Part shown: in pieces, positions 57,501 to 64,000 of the stretch
How positions within the stretch are numbered: the first letter of the stretch is position 1
How the letters are laid out: the number at the start of each line of letters is the position of its first letter
Source: Cupriavidus basilensis
Lineage (GTDB): Bacteria; Pseudomonadota; Gammaproteobacteria; Burkholderiales; Burkholderiaceae
DNA: 64,000 bases
Assembly: GCF_000876015.1 (NCBI RefSeq)
Contig: NZ_BBQM01000001.1
Span: 124,001-188,000, forward strand
Reading direction: 5' to 3'
Program-made: the position numbers and the translations under genes
The notes under the pieces: model-generated
What the model saw: only the letters and a program-made list of their open reading frames with translations
Databases searched by the model: none
What the model was told of the DNA's origin: nothing

Positions 57501-60411
57501 CGAAGGCGTGCCGCTGCAGGCCGCGCTGCGCGCCGCGCGCGAGCGCCGCGCGGTGGAAGGCGTGGACGTGGTGCGCATCGTCAACGCGCACGAGCACAAC
57601 CTCAAGGCGCTCAACGTCGACATCCCGCACGGCAAGTTCAACGTGGTCACGGGCGTGTCCGGCTCGGGCAAGTCCACGCTGGCCTTCGACATCCTGTTCC
57701 ACGAAGGGCAGCGCCGCTATCTCGAATCGCTCAACGCCTACGCGCGCTCGATCGTGCAGCCGGCCGGGCGGCCCGAGGTGGACGCGGTGTACGGCATCCC
57801 GCCCACGGTGGCGATCGAGCAGCGCCTGTCGCGCGGCGGGCGCAAGAGCACGGTGGCGACCACCTCCGAGGTCTGGCACTTCCTGCGCCTGATGTACGTG
57901 AAGCTGGGCATCCAGCACTGCATCCACGACGGCACGCCGGTCACTTCGCAGAGCCCCGAGTCCATCGCCGCGCAGCTGCTGCGCGACTACAAGGGCCAGC
58001 ACGTGGGTTTGCTGGCGCCGCTGGTGGTCAACCGCAAGGGCGTCTACACCGACCTCGCCAAGTGGGCCAAGGCGCGCGGCAACACGCACCTGCGCGTGGA
58101 CGGCGAATTCCTGCCGGTCGATCCGTGGCCGCGCCTGGACCGCTTCCGCGAGCACACCATCGAGCTGCCGGTCGGCGACATCAAGGTCTCGGCCGAGAAC
58201 GAGGCCGCGCTGCGCGCGCTGCTCGGCCAGGCGCTCGAAGCCGGCAAGGGCGTGATGCACCTGCTGGCGCCGCTCGACGGCCTCGGCCACGCGATGGGCA
58301 ACGGCGGCACGCGCGGCATCGGCGCCACCACGGTGTTCTCCACCAAGCGCGCCTGCCCGGTGTGCAGCACCAGCTATCCCGAGCTGGACCCGCGCCTGTT
58401 CTCGTACAACAGCAAGCACGGCTGGTGCCCGAGCTGCGTCGGCACCGGCCTCACGCTCACGCGCGAGCAGCGCGCCGCCTTCGACGACACCGTGATGGCC
58501 GACGACAACCGCGGCCGCGAGCAGACCCTGCCGTCCGAGCAGCAGGAGCCCGACGACGTGGCCGACCTGCCGTGCCCCGACTGCGGCGGCACGCGCCTGA
58601 ACCCGGTGGCGCGCGCGGTCACGTTCGACGCGCACGCCATCACCGACGTGGCGCGGTGGACCGTGTCCGACACCCACCGCTGGGTGCAGACGCTGCGCCT
58701 GGCCGGGCGCGACGCCGAGATCGCGCGCGACGTGGTCAGCGAGATCCGCAGCCGCCTGCAGTTCCTGGAAGAAGTGGGCCTGGGCTACCTCAGCCTGGAC
58801 CGCGCCGCGCCCAGCCTCTCGGGCGGCGAGGCGCAGCGCATCCGCCTCGCCGCGCAGCTCGGCAGCAACCTGCAGGGCGTGTGCTACGTGCTCGACGAGC
58901 CCACCATCGGCCTGCATCCGCGCGACAACCAGATCCTGCTCGACGCGCTGCGCAAGCTCGGCGAGAAGGGCAACACGCTGGTGGTGGTGGAGCACGACGA
59001 GGACACCATCCGCCGTGCCGACCACATCATCGACATCGGCCCCGGCGCCGGCAAGCGCGGCGGCACGCTGGTGGCGCAGGGCGGGGTGGCGGCGCTGTCG
59101 GCCAGCCCCGACTCGCTGACCGGCCAGTTCCTCGCGCACCCGATCCTGCATCCGCTGCAGCCGCGCCGCGCGGTGCGCCCCGAAGGCAAGGGCCGCGAGG
59201 CGGTGCCGGCGCAATGGCTGACCGTGCACGGCGCCTCGCTGCACAACCTGCGCGGCGTCACCGCCGGCATCCCGCTCGGGCGGCTGGTGGCGATCACCGG
59301 CGTGTCCGGCTCGGGCAAGTCCACGCTCGCGCGCGACGTGCTGATGACCAACCTGCTCGACGCGGTGGGCCGCTCGGTGATGTCGTCGCCGGCCACGCGC
59401 CGCGCGCGCAAGGCCGCCGGCGCCGATGCCGCCAATGCCGCGCGCACGCGCAGCGCCGCGCGCGCCGAGCCGCGCCGCAAGCTCGACGTCGCGCACGACT
59501 GGCAGGGCTGCGACGCCGTCACCGGCTTCGAGAGCATCGACCGCGTGCTGGAAGTGGACCAGACCCCGATCGGCAAGACGCCGCGCTCGTGCCCGGCCAC
59601 CTACATCGGCGTGTGGGACACCATCCGCAAGCTGTTCGCGCAGACGCTCGAAGCCAAGGCGCGCGGCTACTCCGCCTCGCGCTTCTCGTTCAACACCGGC
59701 GACGGTCGCTGCCCGGCCTGCGAAGGCCAGGGCGTGCGCACCATCGGCATGAGCTTTCTGCCCGACGTGAAGGTGCCGTGCGACGTCTGCCACGGCCAGC
59801 GCTTCAACCCCGAGACGCTGGCGGTGACGTGGCGCGGCAAGAACATCGGCGACGTGCTGACGATGGAGATCGACGAGGCGGTGGAGTTCTTCGCCGCCAT
59901 GTCCAACATCGCCCATCCGCTGCAGTTGATGAAGGACGTGGGCCTGGGCTACCTCACGCTGGGCCAGCCCTCGCCCACGCTGTCCGGCGGCGAGGCGCAG
60001 CGCATCAAGCTGGTGACGGAGCTGTCCAAGGTGCGCGACGACATCACGCGGCGCGGCCAGCAGGCGCCGCACACGCTCTACGTGCTGGACGAGCCCACCG
60101 TGGGCCTGCACATGGCCGACGTGGCCAAGCTGATCCGCGTGCTGCACCGGCTCGCCGACGGCGGCCACAGCGTGGTGGTGATCGAGCACGACCTCGACGT
60201 GATCGCCGAGGCCGACTGGATCATCGACCTCGGGCCGGAGGGCGGCGTGGCCGGCGGCGCCATCGTCGCCGCGACCGATCCGGAAGGGCTGGTGAAGGTC
60301 AAGGCCAGCCATACCGGGGCGGCGCTGGCGCCGGTGCTGGCGCGCGGGCGGGCAGTCGCCGCGCCGGCCGGCACGCAGGCCGCGCGGCCGCGGAAAGTCG
60401 CGGTGTCCTAG
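54517..60411 (+). CDS. Double-length UvrA-like ATPase
   Basis: A single 1964-residue frame that contains two complete UvrA-like halves. Four Walker A motifs lie at about residues 33 (GPSGSGKSS), 665, 1045 and 1595 (each GVSGSGKST). Four ABC signatures ([27 protein letters not shown] twice) lie at about 509, 862, 1434 and 1822. Zinc-type cysteine pairs ([40 protein letters not shown]) are also present. The frame is continuous with uniform codon use, so it is a true tandem fusion, not a frameshift. AGAGGA precedes the start. A canonical uvrA exists at 27.4 kb; this paralogue's role (repair, drug or lesion recognition) is undefined. Confidence 0.93.
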   Translation: MSSGVIRIRGARQHNLKNLDLDLHTGEMTVVTGPSGSGKSSLVFDTLYAEGQRRYVETFSAYARQFLDRMDRPQVDRVDGVPPAIAIDQTNPVRSSRSTVGTMTELNDHLKLLYARAAELFDRKTAQPVRHDSPETIYAELQARAAQDDPRLVVTFPVELPETTTEAEIAQWLSVSGYTRVQAQRVVASPTGPRKVLDVVADRFRLGNTEKARALEAIEASLKRGGGRVNVYVLNAADEAAGPQVWRFSTGLHSPESDIRYADPQPALFSFNSAYGACETCRGFGRVIGVDLGLVIPDERKSLRDGAIKPMQTPAWKECQDDLMRYAARAGIPRDVPWSSLTAAERAWVIDGSPDWNGKWNTHWYGVKRFFDYLESKAYKMHIRVLLSKYRSYTPCETCGGARLKTEALLWRLGGKAGADAVCEPARRFLPRGVDWDRGQLEALPGLTVHDLMLMPIGRIRQFFDELTLPSLMLDDALKLLLAEVRTRLKYLCDVGLGYLTLDRQSRTLSGGEVQRINLTTALGTSLVKTLFVLDEPSIGLHPRDLNRIVEAMRRLRDAGNTLVVVEHDPSVMLAADRLIDMGPGPGERGGNIIYDGTPGDIRAAGTLTGEYLAGRRQVTDLSAWAPRPVDAATPRIVLEGATEHNLRDVTVAIPLQRLVCVTGVSGSGKSTLLQDVLYPAMARHFGKSTDAPGAFRRLEGAGQVSDVVFVDQSPIGKTARSNPASYVGAFDEIRKLFAKAPMALQRSYTAGMFSFNSGDGRCPTCGGSGFEHVEMQFLSDVYLRCPDCDGRRYRAEILEVKIERALPGQPPRPLSVADVLELTVSEAVAYFAGDAAVLRVLQPIVDVGLEYVKLGQPVPTLSGGEAQRLKLAGYLAETAHGGMASRNKPLPHEGRLFMFDEPTTGLHFDDIAKLMRAFGKLLDGGHSLIVIEHNLDVVRAADWIIDLGPEGGDAGGEVLCVGTPQDVRGCAASHTGQALLHYDRAIGHAFALDDEGVPLQAALRAARERRAVEGVDVVRIVNAHEHNLKALNVDIPHGKFNVVTGVSGSGKSTLAFDILFHEGQRRYLESLNAYARSIVQPAGRPEVDAVYGIPPTVAIEQRLSRGGRKSTVATTSEVWHFLRLMYVKLGIQHCIHDGTPVTSQSPESIAAQLLRDYKGQHVGLLAPLVVNRKGVYTDLAKWAKARGNTHLRVDGEFLPVDPWPRLDRFREHTIELPVGDIKVSAENEAALRALLGQALEAGKGVMHLLAPLDGLGHAMGNGGTRGIGATTVFSTKRACPVCSTSYPELDPRLFSYNSKHGWCPSCVGTGLTLTREQRAAFDDTVMADDNRGREQTLPSEQQEPDDVADLPCPDCGGTRLNPVARAVTFDAHAITDVARWTVSDTHRWVQTLRLAGRDAEIARDVVSEIRSRLQFLEEVGLGYLSLDRAAPSLSGGEAQRIRLAAQLGSNLQGVCYVLDEPTIGLHPRDNQILLDALRKLGEKGNTLVVVEHDEDTIRRADHIIDIGPGAGKRGGTLVAQGGVAALSASPDSLTGQFLAHPILHPLQPRRAVRPEGKGREAVPAQWLTVHGASLHNLRGVTAGIPLGRLVAITGVSGSGKSTLARDVLMTNLLDAVGRSVMSSPATRRARKAAGADAANAARTRSAARAEPRRKLDVAHDWQGCDAVTGFESIDRVLEVDQTPIGKTPRSCPATYIGVWDTIRKLFAQTLEAKARGYSASRFSFNTGDGRCPACEGQGVRTIGMSFLPDVKVPCDVCHGQRFNPETLAVTWRGKNIGDVLTMEIDEAVEFFAAMSNIAHPLQLMKDVGLGYLTLGQPSPTLSGGEAQRIKLVTELSKVRDDITRRGQQAPHTLYVLDEPTVGLHMADVAKLIRVLHRLADGGHSVVVIEHDLDVIAEADWIIDLGPEGGVAGGAIVAATDPEGLVKVKASHTGAALAPVLARGRAVAAPAGTQAARPRKVAVS

Positions 60412-60444
60412 GGTCCGGCGCGGCGGCGCGGGCGCGCCGCGCCG

Positions 60445-60489
60445 TGCACCAACCTGGGCCGCGCCCGCCTGCCCGCCTGCACCAACTTG
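60445..60489. repeat. Direct repeat TGCACCAAC(C/T)TG
   Basis: TGCACCAACCTG (60445-60456) and TGCACCAACTTG (60478-60489) lie 33 bp apart, about three helical turns, in the spacer before the kinase gene. MocR-type regulators often bind direct repeats, and a MocR gene lies at the far side of this operon. Confidence 0.45.
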
Positions 60490-60618
60490 AGCGGCGCGGC
60501 GGCGGATTGCCGGAAAGCGGCCAAAGTGGCCATATGGAATACTCGGAAATGGCTATCCAAAGTAACGCCAATGCGCCCTATAGTTGTGCGCACGGTCACT
60601 CTACGGATAGATCCAGAT

Positions 60619-61752
60619 ATGAGGCAGGCGATTGAGCGCCAGGCGGCAACGCAGGCGCAGGCAGGCGGCATGCATGGCATGCCGGATCCGCTCGGCGGCG
60701 ACGGGCTGTTTGCCGTGTCGACACCCAAGCTCGACCTCCGGCAGGCGCAGGCGCTGGCCGCGGAAGTGTATGGCATCGACAGCCGCGCGACGGTGCTGAG
60801 CAGCGAGCGCGACCAGAATTTCCGGCTCGACGGCCGCGATGGCGGCACCTACGTGCTCAAGGTCACGCACCCGGCCGAGGATCCCGGGGTAACGGATTTC
60901 CAGACCCAGGCGCAGCTGCACCTGATGCGTGCACAGCCGGCGCTGCCGGTGCCGGGCATCCTGCCGACCACGAGCGGCGAGAGCATCCACTGGCGCGAGG
61001 TGGGCGCCGGCGGGCTGCGCCAGGCGGTGCGGCTGATCACCTTCCTGCCCGGCGTGCCGCTGTACAAGGTGGCGCGCAGCGCCAGGCAGCGCCAGGCCCT
61101 CGGCGGCGCCCTGGCGCGCTTCGACCAGGCCCTGGCGGGCTTTTCCCACGCGCATTCGAATCACCGGCTGCTGTGGGACATCCAGCACGTCTCCCAGCTG
61201 CGTCCGCTGCTGGCCCTGGTCGAAGACAGCCCGCGCCGCGCGCTGGCCACGCGGTTCCTCGACCACTACGAGCAGGCCACCGCGCAGCGGGTCGCGGGCC
61301 TGCGCCGGCAGGTCATCCATAACGATCTCAACGCCTACAACGTGCTGGTGGACGAGCACGACACCGAGCGCGTGACCGCGATCCTGGATTTCGGCGACAT
61401 GGTGGAGGCGCCGCTGGTCAACGACCTCGCCGTGGCGTGCGCCTACCAGCTCGCCGACGCGCCCGACCCGCTGGCGACGGCGCTCGACTGCATCCGGGCC
61501 TACCACCGCGTCCTCCCGCTGACCGAGGCGGAGGCCGGCGTGCTGCCCGACCTCATCGCCGCGCGGTTGCTGATCACGGTGCTGATCACCGGCTGGCGCG
61601 CGCGGCAGCATCCCGAGAACAGCGCATACATCCTGCGCAACAATGCCCTGTCGTGGACCGGCCTTCATCGCCTGGCCGCGTTGCCGCGCGGGCAGGCTGA
61701 ACACACCGTGCTAGAGGCGATCGGCGGCGAACCGGAGAACCACCATGAGTAA
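60619..61752 (+). CDS. APH-family small-molecule kinase (hydroxylysine-kinase-like)
   Basis: A 377-residue aminoglycoside-phosphotransferase-fold kinase. The catalytic loop QVIHNDLNAYNVLVD (Brenner HxDxxxxN form), the metal-binding AILDFGDMVEAPLVNDLAVA and the ATP-site FRLDGRDGGTYVLKV strand are visible. The pattern fits the AGPHD1/hydroxylysine-kinase group rather than antibiotic resistance kinases. The start at 60619 is a choice among several in-frame ATGs. Its last codons overlap the next start by 8 bp, so the kinase and PLP enzyme are made together. Confidence 0.8.
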   Translation: MRQAIERQAATQAQAGGMHGMPDPLGGDGLFAVSTPKLDLRQAQALAAEVYGIDSRATVLSSERDQNFRLDGRDGGTYVLKVTHPAEDPGVTDFQTQAQLHLMRAQPALPVPGILPTTSGESIHWREVGAGGLRQAVRLITFLPGVPLYKVARSARQRQALGGALARFDQALAGFSHAHSNHRLLWDIQHVSQLRPLLALVEDSPRRALATRFLDHYEQATAQRVAGLRRQVIHNDLNAYNVLVDEHDTERVTAILDFGDMVEAPLVNDLAVACAYQLADAPDPLATALDCIRAYHRVLPLTEAEAGVLPDLIAARLLITVLITGWRARQHPENSAYILRNNALSWTGLHRLAALPRGQAEHTVLEAIGGEPENHHE

Positions 61753-63073
61753 AGACAAGGCCATGCTCAACGCCTTCGACCCCGCGCGGTCGGGCACGCT
61801 GGGCGACATCGACCGCGCGCTGATCGAGCGCCGGCAGCGGCTGCTGGGGCCGGCATACCGGCTCTTCTACGAAGAGCCGCTGCACATGGTCCGCGGCGAG
61901 GGCGTCTGGCTGTACGACAACACCGGCAAGGCCTACCTTGACGCCTACAACAACGTGGCATCGGTCGGGCACTGCCGCCCCGAGGTGGTCGAGGCCATCG
62001 CCCGGCAGGCCGCCACGCTCAACACCCACACGCGCTATCTGCACGAAGGCGTGCTGGACTACGCGGAGCAGCTGCTGGCCACCTTTCCCGCCGAGCTTTC
62101 GCAGGCGATGTTCGCCTGCACCGGCAGCGAAGCCAACGACCTGGCGCTGCGCATCGCCCGCCGCCACACCGGCGGCACCGGCGTGGTGGTGACGCAGTTG
62201 GCCTACCACGGCGTCACCGCCGCCGTCGCGGCGATCTCGCCGTCGCTGGGCAAGTCGGTCCCGCTCGGCGCGGACGTGCGCGCCGTGCCCGCGCCGGACA
62301 GCTATCTCGGCGACCCGGACACCGTGGGGGCGCAGTTCGCGCGCGACGTCCAGCACGCCATCGACGACATGCTCCGGCACGGCATCCGGCCGGCCGCGCT
62401 GATCGTGGACACGCTGTTCTCGAGCGACGGCGTGTTCGCCGACCCGCCCGGCTTCCTGCGCGAGGCGGTCGAGGTAATGCGCCGCGCCGGCGGCATCTTC
62501 ATCGCCGACGAAGTGCAGGCCGGCTTTGCCAGGACGGGGACCGCGATGTGGGGCTTCCAGCGCCACGGCCTGGTGCCCGACATCGTCACGATGGGCAAGC
62601 CGATGGGCAACGGGCATCCGGTCTCGGGCCTGGTGGCCAGGCCGGAAGTGATCGCGGCGTTCGGCCGCGAGGCGCGCTACTTCAACACGTTCGGCGGCAA
62701 CCCGGTGTCCTGCGCGGCCGCCCGGGCGACGCTGGACGTGATCCAGAAGAACGGGCTGCAGGAGAACGCGGCCGCGATCGGCGACTACATCCGGCAGGGC
62801 TTCGCCGAGCTGGCGCGCCGGCACGACCTGATCGGCGACGTGCGCGGCGCGGGCCTGTTCATCGGCGTGGAGCTGGTGCGCGACCGCGCGGGCAAGCAGG
62901 CCGCGGCCGACGAGGCCGGCCGCGTGGTCAACGCGATGCGCGAGAACGGCGTGCTGATCAGCACCACCGGCCCGCGCGGCAACGTGCTGAAGATCCGGCC
63001 GCTGCTGCCGTTCAGCCGCGCCAACGCCGACCTGCTGCTGGAGGTCGCCGACCACGCCCTGCGCGCGGCCTGA
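61745..63073 (+). CDS. Class-III PLP enzyme, probable amino-alcohol-phosphate phospho-lyase
   Basis: A 442-residue aminotransferase class-III fold protein. The PLP lysine lies in VTMGKPMGNGHPVSG and the cofactor Asp in IFIADEVQAGFARTG. TLNTHTRYLHEGVLDYAEQL, GSEANDLALRIARRHTG and VVVTQLAYHGVTAAV follow the pattern of AGXT2L1/AGXT2L2. Those proteins are phospho-lyases acting on phosphoethanolamine and phosphohydroxylysine, not transaminases. Overlap with an APH-type kinase gene matches the known kinase plus phospho-lyase logic: phosphorylate the hydroxyl, then eliminate phosphate and ammonia to give an aldehyde. The precise substrate is unknown. Confidence 0.85.
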   Translation: MSKDKAMLNAFDPARSGTLGDIDRALIERRQRLLGPAYRLFYEEPLHMVRGEGVWLYDNTGKAYLDAYNNVASVGHCRPEVVEAIARQAATLNTHTRYLHEGVLDYAEQLLATFPAELSQAMFACTGSEANDLALRIARRHTGGTGVVVTQLAYHGVTAAVAAISPSLGKSVPLGADVRAVPAPDSYLGDPDTVGAQFARDVQHAIDDMLRHGIRPAALIVDTLFSSDGVFADPPGFLREAVEVMRRAGGIFIADEVQAGFARTGTAMWGFQRHGLVPDIVTMGKPMGNGHPVSGLVARPEVIAAFGREARYFNTFGGNPVSCAAARATLDVIQKNGLQENAAAIGDYIRQGFAELARRHDLIGDVRGAGLFIGVELVRDRAGKQAAADEAGRVVNAMRENGVLISTTGPRGNVLKIRPLLPFSRANADLLLEVADHALRAA

Positions 63074-63108
63074 GCGTCCGGCGTCCGGCATTCAGCGTTC
63101 AGCGTTCA
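63074..63108. repeat. Five tandem 7-bp units between convergent stops
   Basis: GCGTCCG twice, GCATTCA, then GCGTTCA twice, filling the whole space between the phospho-lyase stop and the MocR stop. The last unit contains the MocR stop codon. Confidence 0.75.
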
Positions 63109-64000
63109 GGCCGGCGCGCGCTTCTTCGCGCCGCACTGCTCCACCACCCGGGCGAGCCGCTCCACGCCCGGGGCGATCTCGGCGAGCGGCACGCCGCCGA
63201 AGCCCAGCACCACGGAGCGGTCTTCCAGGTCCGGGCGCGCCGCCACGAAGCGCGGGGCGCCGAGCACGATGTGCTTCGCCCGGGCCGCTTCCACCAGGGC
63301 GCCGGTGCCCGTCTTCAGGTCCATGCGCATGAACAGGTGCAGGCCGGCGCGCGCCTCCGACAGGCTGATCGCGCCGCCGAGCCGGCGCGTCAGGCATGCG
63401 CGCAGCGTGTTCTGCCGCTCCGCGTATTCGAGCCGCATGCGGCGGATGTGCTGGGAGAAGTGGCCTTCGTCGATGAAGTCGGCGAGGGCCGCCTGCGCAT
63501 GGAGCTGGCCGGGCCGGTAGAGCTTGGCGCTGGCCATCGAGAAGGTCTGCGCCAGGTGCGCGGGCACCACCAGGTAGCCCAGGCGCACGCCGGCGAACAT
63601 CGCCTTGCTGAAGGTGCCCACGTAGATGACCCGCGCATCGCTGTCCAGGCCCTGCAGCGAGGGCAGCGGCGCGCCGTCGTAGCGGAACTCGCTGTCGTAG
63701 TCGTCCTCCATGACCCACAGGTTGCGCGAGCGCGCGCTTTGCAGCAGCTCCAGCCGGCGCGCCAGCGGCATCACCACGCCGGTGGGATAGTGATGCGACG
63801 GGCTGGTCACGACCAGGCGCGTGTGGCGCGGCGCGTGGCTCGCTTCCAGCGACAGCCCGTGCTCGTCCACGGTGCCGGCGCCGATGCTGAGCCCGGCCGA
63901 CGCCAGCACCGTGGGGAACGCCCAGTGGCACGGGTTCTCGACCAGGGCCATGTCGCCGGGGTCGGCCAGCAGGCGCGCGCACAGGTCGATGGACTGGTGC
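63106..64000 (-). CDS. MocR/PdxR-type regulator (5' part outside window)
   Basis: The visible 297 residues are the aminotransferase-fold effector domain of a GntR/MocR regulator: HQSIDLCARLLADPGDMALVENP, SPSHHYPTGVVMP, WVMEDDYDSEFRYDG and the PLP lysine in YVGTFSKAMFAGVRLGY. The N-terminal winged HTH (normally about 70-130 residues) lies beyond the right edge. ENPCH replaces the common ENPGY. It is convergent with the kinase/phospho-lyase pair and probably regulates it, with PLP and the amino substrate as ligands. Confidence 0.88.
   Translation of the reverse strand, partial: HQSIDLCARLLADPGDMALVENPCHWAFPTVLASAGLSIGAGTVDEHGLSLEASHAPRHTRLVVTSPSHHYPTGVVMPLARRLELLQSARSRNLWVMEDDYDSEFRYDGAPLPSLQGLDSDARVIYVGTFSKAMFAGVRLGYLVVPAHLAQTFSMASAKLYRPGQLHAQAALADFIDEGHFSQHIRRMRLEYAERQNTLRACLTRRLGGAISLSEARAGLHLFMRMDLKTGTGALVEAARAKHIVLGAPRFVAARPDLEDRSVVLGFGGVPLAEIAPGVERLARVVEQCGAKKRAPA

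Noticed and set aside
60619..61752. Aminoglycoside-resistance function for the APH-fold kinase
   Set aside because: Overlap with a phospho-lyase-like PLP gene and the IHNDLNAYNV/NDLAVA pattern fit metabolic kinases; there is no resistance-gene context.

Overview
The window is a GC-rich (about two thirds G+C) chromosomal segment whose gene order points to a betaproteobacterium of the Burkholderiaceae, most like Cupriavidus or Ralstonia. The evidence is the runs pth-rplY-prs-tRNA-Gln-ispE-lolB, kdsD-lptC-lptA-lptB-rpoN-hpf-ptsN-hprK-rapZ and uvrA-MFS-ssb, together with many Bug-type solute-binding proteins. The genus is inferred from gene order only.

Positions 1-32.8 kb are core chromosome. 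A minus-strand block carries peptidyl-tRNA hydrolase (cut by the left edge), L25, PRPP synthetase, tRNA-Gln(TTG), IspE, LolB and a TPR lipid-export/secretion-type protein. A plus-strand block follows with MutM, a dynamin-like GTPase and MutY, converging on a Lon-substrate-domain protein through a 115-bp imperfect palindrome. Next is the minus-strand cell-envelope/nitrogen-PTS block (KdsD, LptC, LptA, LptB, RpoN, Hpf, PtsN, HprK, RapZ). It has a PsiF-repeat gene inserted between hprK and rapZ, and no kdsC between kdsD and lptC. Then come a Kef-type antiporter, a ribbon-helix-helix protein, a DJ-1/PfpI protein, apt, a LysE exporter and a NptA-PhoU phosphate transporter. A 0.7-kb non-coding module bounded by inverted composite hairpins lies before uvrA, an MFS transporter and ssb.

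From 32.9 kb to about 45 kb the content is accessory and catabolic. A truncated integrase just after ssb marks the left junction. Beyond it lie three regulated units, each with its own tripartite-tricarboxylate (Bug) binding protein: (a) MBL/alkylsulfatase-like hydrolase, Bug, DUF1254; (b) CaiB-type CoA-transferase, a broken crotonase, Bug, porin, divergent from a LysR gene; (c) carboxymuconolactone-decarboxylase-like protein, beta-hydroxyacid dehydrogenase, Bug, divergent from an FCD-GntR gene, with a visible operator and promoter. Substrates are not evident from sequence.

From 45 to 64 kb the window has a family-1 encapsulin nanocompartment (shell plus DyP peroxidase with a C-terminal cargo peptide), a small zinc-ribbon protein and an MFS exporter. 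These are followed by a molybdopterin-binding-fold protein, a TPP enzyme/LysR/Bug unit, and a double-length UvrA-like ATPase of 1964 residues. Last is a probable kinase plus PLP phospho-lyase pair resembling the hydroxylysine/ethanolamine-phosphate systems, facing a MocR-type regulator cut by the right edge.
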